This document shows, one piece after another, positions 1-8,599 of a DNA stretch of 64,000 bases. The DNA is taken from NCBI GenBank assembly GCA_964558325.1, contig CAZLCX010000005.1, positions 1 through 64,000 on the forward strand, written 5' to 3'. The first letter of the stretch is position 1; each line of letters starts with the position of its first letter. The notes under the pieces are model-generated. The model was not told the origin of the DNA, did not search any database, and saw nothing but the letters and a program-made list of their open reading frames with translations. The DNA is from Halonatronomonas sp964558325. Lineage in GTDB: Bacteria; Bacillota; Halanaerobiia; Halanaerobiales; Halarsenatibacteraceae. A program made the position numbers and the translations under genes.

Positions 1-43
1 ACATACTGTTGGTGCTGGTGTTGTAACAGATATTATTGAGTAA
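1..43 (+). CDS. tuf: Elongation factor Tu, C-terminal fragment
   Basis: Only the last 13 codons lie in the window, reading HTVGAGVVTDIIE and then TAA at 41-43. The TVGAGVV segment is the characteristic end of the EF-Tu beta-barrel domain III. EF-Tu delivers aminoacyl-tRNA to the ribosome as a GTP complex. Finding tuf directly upstream of rpsJ fits the usual str-S10 order in Firmicutes. The fragment is short, so the call rests on this motif plus synteny. Confidence 0.9.
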   Translation, partial: HTVGAGVVTDIIE

Positions 44-59
44 TTTACTTTAAAAATAG

Positions 60-95
60 GAAAAGCGGGAGGTTGAATCCTCTGCTTTTTCTATC
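60..95 (+). terminator. Intrinsic terminator or attenuator after tuf
   Basis: The arm at 61-72 pairs with 79-89 around a TTGAA loop, with one bulged G. A pyrimidine-rich tail follows. It separates the str operon from the S10 operon. It could be partial and allow read-through, because no clear promoter is visible between it and rpsJ. Confidence 0.65.
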
Positions 96-143
96 TTTAT
101 TTAATTTTCCATCAGCCTCTATAGGAATAAAGGAGGGAAGAGA

Positions 144-455
144 ATGCCCAAACATGAAAAAATTAGAATTAAACTAAAAGCATATGAGCATGAACTTTTA
201 GATAAATCTGCAGAAAAAATTGTTTCAACTGCTGAAAGGACTGGAGCTAATATTTCAGGCCCGGTTCCTTTGCCGACAGAAAGAGAAATATTTACAGTTT
301 TAAGATCACCTCATGTTCATAAAGATGCTAGAGAACAGTTTGAAATGAGAACACATAAAAGGTTAATAGATATATTAAAGCCTAACTCAAAGACTGTTGA
401 TGCATTAATGAGGTTAGATCTACCTGCAGGGGTAAATATAGAAATTAAATTATAA
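144..455 (+). CDS. rpsJ: 30S ribosomal protein S10
   Basis: The protein has 103 residues, the normal S10 length, and carries the family signature around SGPVPLPTE. S10 sits in the 30S head and also acts as NusE in transcription antitermination. It is the first gene of the S10 operon. The ATG follows a strong AAGGAGGGA ribosome binding site at about 130-138. The 100-nt leader from tuf holds the terminator-like hairpin at 60-95, so S10 expression may depend on read-through or an unseen promoter. Confidence 0.98.
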   Translation: MPKHEKIRIKLKAYEHELLDKSAEKIVSTAERTGANISGPVPLPTEREIFTVLRSPHVHKDAREQFEMRTHKRLIDILKPNSKTVDALMRLDLPAGVNIEIKL

Positions 456-487
456 GATTTCATTGTATGATTGGAGGTGTATTATAA

Positions 488-1108
488 ATGTCCAAAAGTT
501 TAATAGGTAAAAAATTAGGAATGACCCAGGTTTTTAGTGAAGAAGGAGAGTCAGTTCCTGTTACTGTTATAGAAGCTGGACCATGTGTAGTAACACAGGT
601 TAAAACAGAAGCTAAAGATGGATATTCAGCTTTACAAATTGCTTATGGTGAAGTTAAACCTAATAAAATTAATAAGCCTCATAAGGGGATATTTGAGAAA
701 TTAGGTGTTAAGCCAAAAAAGCATATTAGAGAATTTAAAAGCTCTGACCTTGAAGGTGTTGAAGCTGGAGATAAACTAACTGTTGAACAATTTGAAGTTG
801 GTGATCTGGTTAATGTAGCAGGTGTTTCTAAAGGTAAAGGATTTGCAGGTAATGTAAAAAGACATAACCATGCAACCGGTCCTAAAACACATGGGTCAAG
901 AGCTTATAGGATACCTGGTTCTATTGGGGCTACTGATGCTTCAAGGGTTTTTAAAGGACAAAAATTACCAGGAAGAATGGGACATGATCAAGTACAAATG
1001 CAAAATCTTCAAGTTGTTAAAGTTATGAAAGAAGATAATGTTATACTTGTTAAGGGTTCTATTCCTGGCCCTAAAAAAGGCATTATAACAATTGAAAGTG
1101 TAAACTAA
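488..1108 (+). CDS. rplC: 50S ribosomal protein L3
   Basis: The protein has 206 residues, starts MSKSLIGKKLGMTQVF and contains the central loop region (VSKGKGFAG, then HGSRAYRIPGSIG) that reaches the peptidyl transferase centre. L3 is an early 23S rRNA-binding assembly protein. The start has a GGAGG site 9 nt upstream. It is the second gene of the S10 operon, 32 nt after rpsJ, in the standard order before rplD. Confidence 0.98.
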   Translation: MSKSLIGKKLGMTQVFSEEGESVPVTVIEAGPCVVTQVKTEAKDGYSALQIAYGEVKPNKINKPHKGIFEKLGVKPKKHIREFKSSDLEGVEAGDKLTVEQFEVGDLVNVAGVSKGKGFAGNVKRHNHATGPKTHGSRAYRIPGSIGATDASRVFKGQKLPGRMGHDQVQMQNLQVVKVMKEDNVILVKGSIPGPKKGIITIESVN

Positions 1109-1137
1109 TACTCTGGCTAGGAAGGAGGAGATATTGA

Positions 1138-1770
1138 ATGCCCGAATTAACTGTATATAATAGTAGCGGCAGTGAAGTTGAAAAGATAAATTTAAGTAAA
1201 GAAATATTTGAAGAGAACATTAATGAGCATGTTGTACATGAAGCTGTGACTGCTCAATTAGCAGCAAAAAGACAGGGTAATGCTTCCACTAAAGGGCGCA
1301 GTGAGGTCCGCGGTGGAGGTAGAAAGCCGTGGAGGCAGAAAGGTACTGGACGAGCAAGGCATGGTAGTATCCGCTCCCCTTTATGGGTTGGCGGTGGAAT
1401 TACATTTGGTCCTAAGCCAAGAAGTTATAAGAAAAAGATTAATAGAAAAACTAAAAAACTTGCTCTTAGATCTGTGTTAACTGCAAAGGCAGATGCTGGA
1501 GAGTTATTAATTATTGATAATTTATCATTTGAGAAGCCAAAAACTAAAAATGCTGTTGAAATTTTAAAGAATTTGAATTTAGAAGATAAAAAAGTATTAA
1601 TTGTTTTGCCTGAGAAAGATAAGAATGCTTATTTATCTATTAGAAATATAGCAAATGCAAAAACAATGGTATTAGAAGCAATTAATGTATATGACTTATT
1701 AAATAATGATATGGTTGTAATTCCTCAACCAGCTTTAGGTAAATTAGAGGAGGTGCTTTTGAATGGATAA
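1138..1770 (+). CDS. rplD: 50S ribosomal protein L4
   Basis: The protein has 210 residues with the L4 signature for the basic extended loop that lines the exit tunnel (residues about 45-95, GRSEVRGGGRKPWRQKGTGRAR). In several bacteria L4 represses its own S10 operon, but no equivalent leader site was identified here. The start follows AAGGAGGAG. Its 3' end overlaps rplW by 8 nt, indicating translational coupling. Confidence 0.98.
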   Translation: MPELTVYNSSGSEVEKINLSKEIFEENINEHVVHEAVTAQLAAKRQGNASTKGRSEVRGGGRKPWRQKGTGRARHGSIRSPLWVGGGITFGPKPRSYKKKINRKTKKLALRSVLTAKADAGELLIIDNLSFEKPKTKNAVEILKNLNLEDKKVLIVLPEKDKNAYLSIRNIANAKTMVLEAINVYDLLNNDMVVIPQPALGKLEEVLLNG

Positions 1771-2053
1771 TGCACGTGATATTATAATTTCACCTCTGAT
1801 TTCAGAAAAAACCATGAAATTAATGGAAGAAAATAATGCATATACCTTTAAAGTGGCCAAAAAAGCAAATAAAATTCAAATCAGACAGGCCATTGAAGAA
1901 ATCTTTAATGTAAGAGTAGTTAAAGTGAATACTATGAACATGAAAGGTAAGAGGAAAAGGTTAGGTTTTACTGAAGGTAAAAGACCTGATTGGAAGAAAG
2001 CTATTATTAGACTTGACGATGGAGATAGTATCGAGATATTTGAAGGTGTTTAA
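1763..2053 (+). CDS. rplW: 50S ribosomal protein L23
   Basis: The protein has 96 residues, begins MDNARDIIISPLISEKTM and contains the VNTMNMKGKRKR loop typical of L23. L23 lies at the tunnel exit and is the docking site for signal recognition particle and trigger factor. Its ATG overlaps the end of rplD. Its ribosome binding site (GAGGAGG) lies inside the rplD coding sequence. Confidence 0.98.
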   Translation: MDNARDIIISPLISEKTMKLMEENNAYTFKVAKKANKIQIRQAIEEIFNVRVVKVNTMNMKGKRKRLGFTEGKRPDWKKAIIRLDDGDSIEIFEGV

Positions 2054-2082
2054 TAAAATAAGTAATAAAGGAGGGTGAAGTT

Positions 2083-2916
2083 ATGGCTATTAAGAAATTT
2101 AAGCCGACCACTCCTTCCCGGAGATATATGACTGTTTCTGATTTTAAAGAGCTGACCAGTACAGAACCTGAAAAAAGTTTGTTGGCTCCTTTAAAGAAAT
2201 CAGGAGGTAGAAATTCAAATGGAAGAATTACCTCACGTAGACGGGGTGGAGGACATAAGAGAAAATATAGAATAATTGATTTCAAAAGAGATAAGGATGG
2301 AATTCCTGCAAAAGTTAAAAGTATAGAATATGATCCTAATAGATCTGCTAGAATTGCATTATTAACTTATTATGATGGAGAAAAGAGATATATTTTGGCT
2401 CCTAATAAAGTTGAAGTTGGTGATGTTTTAGAAACTGGTTCTGGAGCAGACATTAAACCAGGAAATGCTCTTCAACTTCAGGATATGCCTGTTGGTACTA
2501 TTGTTCATAATATTGAAATGCAGCCTGGAAAAGGCGGTCAAATAGCCAGATCAGCAGGAGTAATGGCCCAGATTCTTGCAAAAGAAGGTAAGTTCTGTCA
2601 TATTAAAATGCCATCTGGAGAAGTACGATTAATTAGAAAAGAATGTAAAGCTACTGTAGGTCAGGTCGGAAATATTGAACATGAGAATATAGTTATTGGT
2701 AAAGCTGGACGTTCACGCTGGTTAGGTAGAAGGCCTAAAGTAAGAGGTGTTGTTATGAACCCTCACGATCATCCACATGGTGGTGGTGAAGGTAAGTCAC
2801 CTGCTGGTAGACATCCGGTAACTCCTTGGGGACAGAAAACTATAGGTAAGAAAACAAGAAAACCTAAAAAATCTGATGAATATATCATTAAATCCCGCAA
2901 GGCTAAAAAACGCTAA
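2083..2916 (+). CDS. rplB: 50S ribosomal protein L2
   Basis: The protein has 277 residues, the standard L2 length, with the C-terminal signature GVVMNPHDHPHGGGEG whose histidine lies near the peptidyl transferase centre, and a basic C-terminal tail. L2 is needed for subunit association and peptidyl transfer. The site AAGGAGGGTG precedes the ATG. Position between rplW and rpsS is canonical. Confidence 0.99.
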   Translation: MAIKKFKPTTPSRRYMTVSDFKELTSTEPEKSLLAPLKKSGGRNSNGRITSRRRGGGHKRKYRIIDFKRDKDGIPAKVKSIEYDPNRSARIALLTYYDGEKRYILAPNKVEVGDVLETGSGADIKPGNALQLQDMPVGTIVHNIEMQPGKGGQIARSAGVMAQILAKEGKFCHIKMPSGEVRLIRKECKATVGQVGNIEHENIVIGKAGRSRWLGRRPKVRGVVMNPHDHPHGGGEGKSPAGRHPVTPWGQKTIGKKTRKPKKSDEYIIKSRKAKKR

Positions 2917-2937
2917 AGCGGAGAGGGGGATTTAATC

Positions 2938-3222
2938 TTGGGTAGATCATTAAAAAAAGGACCATTTGTAGAGGAAAAATTAATGGCGAAAATTGATGAA
3001 ATGAATGAAAGTGGACAGAAAAAGGTAATTAAGACTTGGTCTAGAAGTTCAACAATATTTCCAGAAATGGTTGGACATACTATTGCTGTTCATGACGGGA
3101 GAAAACATGTTCCGATTTATATAACAGAAGAAATGGTTGGTCATAAATTAGGAGAATTTGCTCCTACTAGAATTTTTAGGTCACATAGTCGTCACACAGA
3201 GAGATCAACAGCTCTTAAGTAA
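2938..3222 (+). CDS. rpsS: 30S ribosomal protein S19
   Basis: The protein has 94 residues, reads MGRSLKKGPFVEEKL from a TTG start, and holds the KHVPIYITEEMVGHKLGEF signature. S19 sits in the 30S head next to S13. The TTG is chosen because homologues begin at GRSLKKGP and a GAGAGGGGG site precedes it. It is co-transcribed with rplB, 21 nt upstream. Confidence 0.97.
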   Translation: MGRSLKKGPFVEEKLMAKIDEMNESGQKKVIKTWSRSSTIFPEMVGHTIAVHDGRKHVPIYITEEMVGHKLGEFAPTRIFRSHSRHTERSTALK

Positions 3223-3258
3223 ACGATAATAGATTGGTTTTAGATGAGGGGTGATAAA

Positions 3259-3600
3259 ATGGAAGCTAAAGCAATTGCAAAGCATGTAAGAATTTCTCCA
3301 CGGAAAGCCAGACAGGTTATAGATCTGGTACGGGGAAAAGATGTCGGAGATGCCATAGCAATTTTAAAAAATACTCCAAAGCGAGCATCAAAAACAATTG
3401 AAAAAGTTGTTAATTCAGCAATTGCAAATGCTGAAAACAATCATGATATGATTGTTGAAGATTTGTATGTTTCAGAAGTTTATGTTGATGAAGGCCCAAC
3501 AATGAAAAGGTTTAGGCCTAGAGCTATGGGTCAGGCGTCAATGATTAGAAAAAGAACTAGTCATATTACTGTTAAATTAAAAGAGAAAAAGGAGGGATAA
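3259..3600 (+). CDS. rplV: 50S ribosomal protein L22
   Basis: The protein has 113 residues from ATG 3259 (MEAKAIAKHVRISPRKARQV). An upstream in-frame ATG at 3244 would place the GGGGTGAT ribosome binding site inside the gene, so 3259 is preferred. L22 has a long hairpin lining the exit tunnel, visible here as the C-terminal segment DEGPTMKRFRPRAMG. rpsC starts 2 nt after its stop. Confidence 0.97.
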   Translation: MEAKAIAKHVRISPRKARQVIDLVRGKDVGDAIAILKNTPKRASKTIEKVVNSAIANAENNHDMIVEDLYVSEVYVDEGPTMKRFRPRAMGQASMIRKRTSHITVKLKEKKEG

Positions 3601-3602
3601 TT

Positions 3603-4247
3603 TTGGGACAGAAAGTAAATCCCCACGGACTTCGTGTTGGTATAATTAAAGATTGGGATGCCAAGTGGTATGCAGATAAGAGTGATTATTCAGAGTTACT
3701 TCATGAAGATATTGAAGTTAGAAAACATATTAAAGAAAAGATGTTTGACTCTGGTATTTCAAGAATAGTGATTGAAAGAGCAGCCAAAAGACTTAAAATA
3801 GATATTCATACTGCCAGACCAGGAATGGTAATTGGTCGCGGTGGTTCTGAAGTTGATGCTTTAAGACAGGATATAGAAAATATTACTGGGAAAAATGTCC
3901 AGATAAATGTTGTTGAAGTGGATAACCCTGATCTGGATGCTCAGTTAGTTGCTGAGAATATAGCAGGTCAGTTATTAAAAAGAGTTTCATTTAGAAGAGC
4001 TATGAAGCAGGCTATGAATAGAGCTATGAGATTAGGTGCAGAAGGTTTTAGAGTTCAAAGCAGCGGCAGATTAGGTGGCGCTGAAATGGCAAGAAGAGAA
4101 GGATATAGTGAAGGAAGTGTTCCACTTCATACTTTAAGAGCTGATATAGATTATGGTTTTGCAGAATCTAATACTACCTATGGAACAATAGGTGTTAAAG
4201 TCTGGATAAATAAAGGTGAAATACTTCCAGAAGTGGATGAAGACTAG
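3603..4247 (+). CDS. rpsC: 30S ribosomal protein S3
   Basis: The protein has 214 residues starting MGQKVNPHGLRVGI from TTG 3603. It has an N-terminal KH type 2 domain with the GMVIGRGG loop (near residues 75-82) and the S3 C-terminal signature with SGRLGGAEMARRE. S3 forms part of the mRNA entry channel and its helicase activity. The start lies 2 nt after rplV, whose end supplies the AAGGAGG site. Confidence 0.98.
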   Translation: MGQKVNPHGLRVGIIKDWDAKWYADKSDYSELLHEDIEVRKHIKEKMFDSGISRIVIERAAKRLKIDIHTARPGMVIGRGGSEVDALRQDIENITGKNVQINVVEVDNPDLDAQLVAENIAGQLLKRVSFRRAMKQAMNRAMRLGAEGFRVQSSGRLGGAEMARREGYSEGSVPLHTLRADIDYGFAESNTTYGTIGVKVWINKGEILPEVDED

Positions 4248-4274
4248 TAATAATTATAGGAAGGAGGCAACATT

Positions 4275-4703
4275 ATGCTTGTCCCAAAAAGAGTAAAACA
4301 TCGCAAACAACACAGAGGACGCATGAAGGGTAAAGCTCAAAGGGGTACAAAAGTTACCTTTGGAGAGTTTGGCTTACAGGCTTTAGAACCAGCCTGGATT
4401 ACAAATAGACAGATTGAAGCTGCCCGGATTGCTTTAACTAGATATATTAAAAGAGGCGGTAAAGTTTGGGTTAAAATTTTCCCTGATAAACCGATTACAG
4501 CTAAACCTGCTGAAACAAGAATGGGTAGTGGTAAAGGTGCTGTTGAAAATTGGGTTGCAGTTGTAAAGCCAGGTAGAATAATGTTTGAATTAGCTGGTAT
4601 TGAAGAAGAAATTGCACGTGAAGCTATGAGATTAGCGGCTCATAAATTACCAATTAAAACTAAATTTGTTGCCAGAGATGGTGGTGAGTCCAATGAGAGT
4701 TAA
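4275..4703 (+). CDS. rplP: 50S ribosomal protein L16
   Basis: The protein has 142 residues, begins MLVPKRVKHRKQHRGRMKG and contains RMGSGKGAVENWVAVVKPG, the L16 signature. L16 contacts the A-site tRNA and the peptidyl transferase centre. A GGAAGGAGG site precedes the ATG. Its last 11 nt overlap the start of rpmC. Confidence 0.98.
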   Translation: MLVPKRVKHRKQHRGRMKGKAQRGTKVTFGEFGLQALEPAWITNRQIEAARIALTRYIKRGGKVWVKIFPDKPITAKPAETRMGSGKGAVENWVAVVKPGRIMFELAGIEEEIAREAMRLAAHKLPIKTKFVARDGGESNES

Positions 4704-4899
4704 TGAATTAAGAGATTTAACAGATATGGAATTAGAGCAGAAATTAGATGAATTTAAAGAAGAGCTTTTTAATCTTCGTTTTCAGCATGCAACTGCTCAG
4801 TTGGATAATCCGATGAGAATAAGAGAGGTTAAAAGGATTATCGCTAGAATTAAAACTATTTTAAGAGAAAGAGAGTTAGATATAAGACAGGAAGCATAG
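4693..4899 (+). CDS. rpmC: 50S ribosomal protein L29
   Basis: The protein has 68 residues from ATG 4693 (MRVNELRDLTDMELEQKL). An in-frame ATG at 4666 would add nine unrelated residues encoded inside rplP and has no ribosome binding site, so 4693 is preferred with GGTGGTGAG upstream. L29 is a two-helix protein at the tunnel exit beside L23. It overlaps rplP by 11 nt. Confidence 0.96.
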   Translation: MRVNELRDLTDMELEQKLDEFKEELFNLRFQHATAQLDNPMRIREVKRIIARIKTILRERELDIRQEA

Positions 4900-4919
4900 T
4901 TTAAGCTGGAAGGAGGTTT

Positions 4920-5183
4920 ATGATGGAAGCCAAAAGAAATGAAAGAAAAGAAAGAATTGGTTTTGTAGTTAGTAATAAAATGGATAAAACTGTTACTGTT
5001 ACAATTGAACGGAGAAAACAGCATCCGATGTATAAAAGAGTTATTAAGCGCTCTAAAAAATATAAAGCTCATGATGAAAATAATGAATGTAATGAGGGAG
5101 ATAAAGTGAAAATTGTTGAAACACGACCATTAAGTAAAACAAAGAGATGGCGTGTTGTTGAAATTTTAGAAAAAGCCAAGTAA
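4920..5183 (+). CDS. rpsQ: 30S ribosomal protein S17
   Basis: The protein has 86-87 residues with the OB-fold S17 signature, including GFVVSNKMDKTVTV and the VKIVETRPLSKTKRW segment. S17 is a primary 16S rRNA-binding protein. Two adjacent ATG codons (4920 and 4923) are possible. The second has the better spacing (6 nt) from AAGGAGG, so the true protein may be one residue shorter. Confidence 0.96.
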   Translation: MMEAKRNERKERIGFVVSNKMDKTVTVTIERRKQHPMYKRVIKRSKKYKAHDENNECNEGDKVKIVETRPLSKTKRWRVVEILEKAK

Positions 5184-5208
5184 ATAAACGGATAGAGGGG
5201 TGATTTAA

Positions 5209-5577
5209 ATGATTCAAGCAGAATCTCGCCTAAAAGTTGCAGATAACTCTGGCGCCCGTGAGTTACTTTGCATTAAAGTTCCAGGAGGTAGTAAGAAAAA
5301 ATATGCTGGTGTAGGCGAAAAGATAATTTGTAGTGTAAAAGAAGCAATTCCTGAGGGGATGGTAAAAAAAGGAGAAGTCGTAACAGCTTTGGTCGTAAGA
5401 ACTAAAAAAGCAACTAAAAGACCTGATGGTTCATACATTAAATTTGATGAAAATGCAGCTGTTATTATTGATGATCTAGAAAACCCTAAAGGAACAAGGA
5501 TTTTCGGTCCAGTCACTAGGGAGTTAAGAGATAAGAATCATATGAAAATTGTATCCCTAGCACCGGAAGTATTATAG
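5209..5577 (+). CDS. rplN: 50S ribosomal protein L14
   Basis: The protein has 122 residues, begins MIQAESRLKVADNSGAREL and ends MKIVSLAPEVL, both diagnostic for L14. L14 lies at the subunit interface and binds the silencing factor RsfS in other bacteria. The start has GAGGGGTGAT upstream. It is in standard spc operon order after rpsQ. Confidence 0.98.
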   Translation: MIQAESRLKVADNSGARELLCIKVPGGSKKKYAGVGEKIICSVKEAIPEGMVKKGEVVTALVVRTKKATKRPDGSYIKFDENAAVIIDDLENPKGTRIFGPVTRELRDKNHMKIVSLAPEVL

Positions 5578-5595
5578 TCAAAGGAGGGGTACTAG

Positions 5596-5907
5596 GTGAA
5601 GATCAAAAAAGGTGACCAGGTTGAAGTTATTACTGGAAAAGATAAAGGAAAGCGCGGCGAAGTTTTAACTGTTGACAGAAAGAAAAACCGGGTTGTAGTT
5701 GAAGGTGTTAATATAGTTCACAGGCATATGCGCCCGAGTCAGGATAATCCACAGGGCGGAATCATTGAAAATGAAGCTCCGATAAATGCTTCAAATGTAA
5801 TGGTTGTTTGTGCGGCCTGCGATGAAAAAAGTCGTCTGGGTTATAAATATTTAGATAATGGTAAAAAAGTTCGTTATTGTAAAAAATGTGATGAAACAAT
5901 AGAATAA
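5596..5907 (+). CDS. rplX: 50S ribosomal protein L24, zinc-ribbon form
   Basis: The protein has 103 residues read from a GTG start, with an N-terminal KOW motif (KKGDQVEVITGKDKGKRG, residues 4-21) that begins 23S rRNA folding. The C-terminal part carries four cysteines (C72, C75, C95, C98) in two CxxC pairs. This is a putative zinc ribbon of the kind found in many, but not all, L24 proteins. The start follows AAGGAGGGG. Confidence 0.97.
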   Translation: MKIKKGDQVEVITGKDKGKRGEVLTVDRKKNRVVVEGVNIVHRHMRPSQDNPQGGIIENEAPINASNVMVVCAACDEKSRLGYKYLDNGKKVRYCKKCDETIE

Positions 5908-5933
5908 CTGCTGGATGAAAGGAGGTCAGTTAT

Positions 5934-6473
5934 ATGACAGTTTTAGCAAATCAATATCGTGAAGAAATTAGACCAGCTTTGAAAGAAGCCTTTGGTTATG
6001 ATAATATTATGGAAGTTCCAGAATTAAAAAAGATTACTGTTAATGTAGGTTTAGGAGATGCAAAGGAAGATCCTAAATTATTAGATACAGTTGTTGATGA
6101 GGTTGCAAGAATTACTGGACAACAACCGACTGTTACTAGAGCTAAAAAGGCTATAGCTAACTTTAAAATTAGAGAAGGTATGCCTGTGGGTCTAAAAGTT
6201 ACTTTAAGGGATAAATTGATGTATGAATTTCTTTATAAATTAATTAATGTAACTATGCCTCGTATTCGAGATTTTAGAGGGGTATCTGCTAATTCATTTG
6301 ATGGAAGAGGAAATTATAGTCTTGGCATAGACAATCATACAGTATTTCCTGAAATTAAAGTTGACGATGTAGATGTAGTTCATGGACTGCAAATTACCAT
6401 TGTTACATCAGCAGAAAATGATGAAGAGGCATTTGAATTATTAAGTAGAATGGGGATGCCTTTTAAGAAGTAA
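5934..6473 (+). CDS. rplE: 50S ribosomal protein L5
   Basis: The protein has 179 residues, the usual length, with the L5 signature KKITVNVGLGDAKEDPK and the conserved C-terminal IVTSAENDEEAFELL. L5 binds 5S rRNA together with L18 and touches the P-site tRNA. A GAAAGGAGG site precedes the ATG. Confidence 0.98.
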   Translation: MTVLANQYREEIRPALKEAFGYDNIMEVPELKKITVNVGLGDAKEDPKLLDTVVDEVARITGQQPTVTRAKKAIANFKIREGMPVGLKVTLRDKLMYEFLYKLINVTMPRIRDFRGVSANSFDGRGNYSLGIDNHTVFPEIKVDDVDVVHGLQITIVTSAENDEEAFELLSRMGMPFKK

Positions 6474-6510
6474 ATATTTATGAGTTAATATTTAAAAGGA
6501 GGGATATTTA

Positions 6511-6696
6511 GTGGCCCGTAAAGCTTTAATAGAAAAAGCAAACAAAGAACCGAAGTATTCTACAAGGGAAAATAATAGATGTAGCCGGTGTGGCAGATCT
6601 AGAGCATATATGAGGAAGTTTGATTTATGTAGAATTTGTTTTAGAGAATTAGCACATAAGGGAGAAATACCAGGAGTAAAAAAAGCAAGCTGGTAA
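6511..6696 (+). CDS. rpsN: 30S ribosomal protein S14, zinc-binding short form
   Basis: The protein has 61 residues read from GTG. Four cysteines (C24, C27, C40, C43) form the zinc site of the short C+ S14 type. Organisms with this form sometimes also carry a longer zinc-free paralogue elsewhere. S14 completes the 30S head. AAAGGAGGG precedes the start. Confidence 0.97.
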   Translation: MARKALIEKANKEPKYSTRENNRCSRCGRSRAYMRKFDLCRICFRELAHKGEIPGVKKASW

Positions 6697-6715
6697 ATGA
6701 AAGGAGGTTTTCTTT

Positions 6716-7111
6716 ATGAACACAGATCCTATTGCTGACATGTTAACTAGAGTTAGAAATGCAAATAATGCAGGTAAGAGCACTGTTAATATTCCTGCTT
6801 CTAATATAAAATTAGGTTTAGCTGAAATTTTAAAAGAAGAGGGCTTTGTAAATGATGTAAAAATGATAGAGCGCTATCCTCAAAATGATATAAGGGTATA
6901 TTTGAAATATGGTGAAGACGATGAAAAAGTAATTACTGGTATAAAAAGAATAAGTAAACCAGGTTTAAGAGTTTATGTTAAGAAAGATGAAATTCCTCAG
7001 GTGCTTGGAGGATTAGGTTTAGCGATTTTATCTACTTCTCATGGAGTACTTTCAGATAAAGAAGCTCGGGAAAAAGGAGTAGGCGGAGAGGTTCTCTGTT
7101 ACGTCTGGTAA
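6716..7111 (+). CDS. rpsH: 30S ribosomal protein S8
   Basis: The protein has 131 residues, starts MNTDPIADMLTRVRNAN and ends with the S8 signature STSHGVLSDKEAREKGVGGE. S8 is a primary 16S rRNA binder and the translational repressor of the spc operon in E. coli. Whether it does so here cannot be read from the sequence. AAAGGAGG precedes the ATG. Confidence 0.98.
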   Translation: MNTDPIADMLTRVRNANNAGKSTVNIPASNIKLGLAEILKEEGFVNDVKMIERYPQNDIRVYLKYGEDDEKVITGIKRISKPGLRVYVKKDEIPQVLGGLGLAILSTSHGVLSDKEAREKGVGGEVLCYVW

Positions 7112-7133
7112 TATAAAGTAGGAGGTGAAAAAT

Positions 7134-7664
7134 ATGTCCCGTATAGGTAAATTACCTGTAGAAATACCTGAAAAAGTTAATGTTGATTTTGATGGTACTA
7201 CCTTAAAAATTAATGGACCCAAAGGTGAGTTAAGCAGGGATATCCATGAATTAATAGATTTAGAAATTAATAACGATGAAATTATAATAAAAAGAAATGG
7301 AGAGTCGAAAGATGATAGGTCTCTTCATGGAATGACCAGAAGCCTTATTGAAGGAATGGTAACTGGAGTTGTAGAGGGATATTCAAAACAACTTGAAATG
7401 GTTGGAGTAGGATATAGTGCTACAATGGAAGGGAAATCATTAAAAATTGAAGCTGGTTATTCTCATCCAGTAGTAATTGAGCCAGAAAAAAATATAGAGT
7501 TTGAAGTTGAAAAAAATAAGATAACTGTTAAGGGTATCGATAAACAGTTAGTTGGCAATACTGCTGCTCAAATTAGATCAGTAAGAGAGCCTGAACCTTA
7601 TAAAGGAAAAGGTATAAAGTATATTGATGAAAGAATAAGAAGAAAAGAAGGAAAAACTGGTTAA
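7134..7664 (+). CDS. rplF: 50S ribosomal protein L6
   Basis: The protein has 176 residues from ATG 7134 (MSRIGKLPVEIPEKV). A GTG at 7125 in the same frame lies inside the AGGAGGTG ribosome binding site and is not the start. The C-terminal signature PEPYKGKGIKY is present. L6 lies near the sarcin-ricin loop and the factor-binding site. Confidence 0.98.
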   Translation: MSRIGKLPVEIPEKVNVDFDGTTLKINGPKGELSRDIHELIDLEINNDEIIIKRNGESKDDRSLHGMTRSLIEGMVTGVVEGYSKQLEMVGVGYSATMEGKSLKIEAGYSHPVVIEPEKNIEFEVEKNKITVKGIDKQLVGNTAAQIRSVREPEPYKGKGIKYIDERIRRKEGKTG

Positions 7665-7714
7665 TAATATTAATCAGTTATGCTGAAAGTTGTTGAAGAA
7701 AGGAGTGAAATGGT

Positions 7715-8080
7715 ATGAGTAAACTTGATAAAAGGTCTGCCAGAGAAAGAAGACATAAAAGAATAAGAAATAAAATTACTGGAACGCCTACAAAGCCAAG
7801 ATTGGCTGTAAAGCGCAGTCTGAAAAATATACACGTTCAATTAATAGATGATTTAAGAGAAATCACTCTTGTTTCAGCTTCAAGTTTAGAATCGACAGTT
7901 AAAGATGAAATTGATTATGGAGGTAACAAAAAAGCCGCTAAATTGGTGGGTAAATTAGTTGCTGAAAGAGCACTTGAGGAAGGTATTGAAGAAATAGTCT
8001 TTGATAGAGCAGGTTATAAATATCATGGTAGGGTGAAAGCACTTGCAGAAGCTGCAAGGGAAGCTGGATTAAAGTTTTAA
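7715..8080 (+). CDS. rplR: 50S ribosomal protein L18
   Basis: The protein has 121 residues with the basic N-terminus and the C-terminal signature FDRAGYKYHGRVKALAEAARE. L18 binds 5S rRNA. The gene follows rplF after a 50-nt gap with AAAGGAGTG before the ATG. Confidence 0.98.
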   Translation: MSKLDKRSARERRHKRIRNKITGTPTKPRLAVKRSLKNIHVQLIDDLREITLVSASSLESTVKDEIDYGGNKKAAKLVGKLVAERALEEGIEEIVFDRAGYKYHGRVKALAEAAREAGLKF

Positions 8081-8098
8081 GGTGAAGGAGGCGAATTA

Positions 8099-8599
8099 AT
8101 GAAAAATATAGATCCAAATAAATTAAACCTGGAAGAAAGAGTAGTTGATATTAACAGGGTTTCTAAAGTTGTGAAAGGTGGACGGAGATTTAGTTTTACT
8201 GCCTTAGTAGTTGTTGGCAATCAAGACGGTTATGTAGGCGTTGGCTACGGTAAGGCTAATGAAGTTCCTGAAGCTATTAGAAAAGGGATAGATGATGCAA
8301 AGAAGAATTTGATTGAAGTACCTTTGGTTGATAGAACAATTCCTCATCAAATTAATGGAATATTTGGTGCTGGTAATGTATTATTAAAACCAGCTGCACC
8401 TGGTACTGGAGTTATAGCTGGTGGTCCTGTTAGAGCAGTTGTTGAATTAGCTGGAATTAATGACATCCTGACTAAGTCATTAGGAACTTCTAATCCGATT
8501 AATATGGTAAAAGCCGCTATTAATGGTTTAGACAGACTGAAAAATGTGGAAGATGTTGCAAAGCTTAGAGGGAAAACCCCAGAGGAAATTACTGGCTAA
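8099..8599 (+). CDS. rpsE: 30S ribosomal protein S5
   Basis: The protein has 166 residues with the double-stranded RNA-binding N-terminal half (VDINRVSKVVKGGRRFSF, residues about 17-34) and the GTGVIAGGPVRAVVELAG motif. S5 controls decoding accuracy and the mRNA entry helicase. The start has AAGGAGGCG upstream. In most bacteria rpmD (L30) follows directly. Here only 34 nt separate rpsE from rplO, so rpmD is absent at this locus. Confidence 0.98.
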   Translation: MKNIDPNKLNLEERVVDINRVSKVVKGGRRFSFTALVVVGNQDGYVGVGYGKANEVPEAIRKGIDDAKKNLIEVPLVDRTIPHQINGIFGAGNVLLKPAAPGTGVIAGGPVRAVVELAGINDILTKSLGTSNPINMVKAAINGLDRLKNVEDVAKLRGKTPEEITG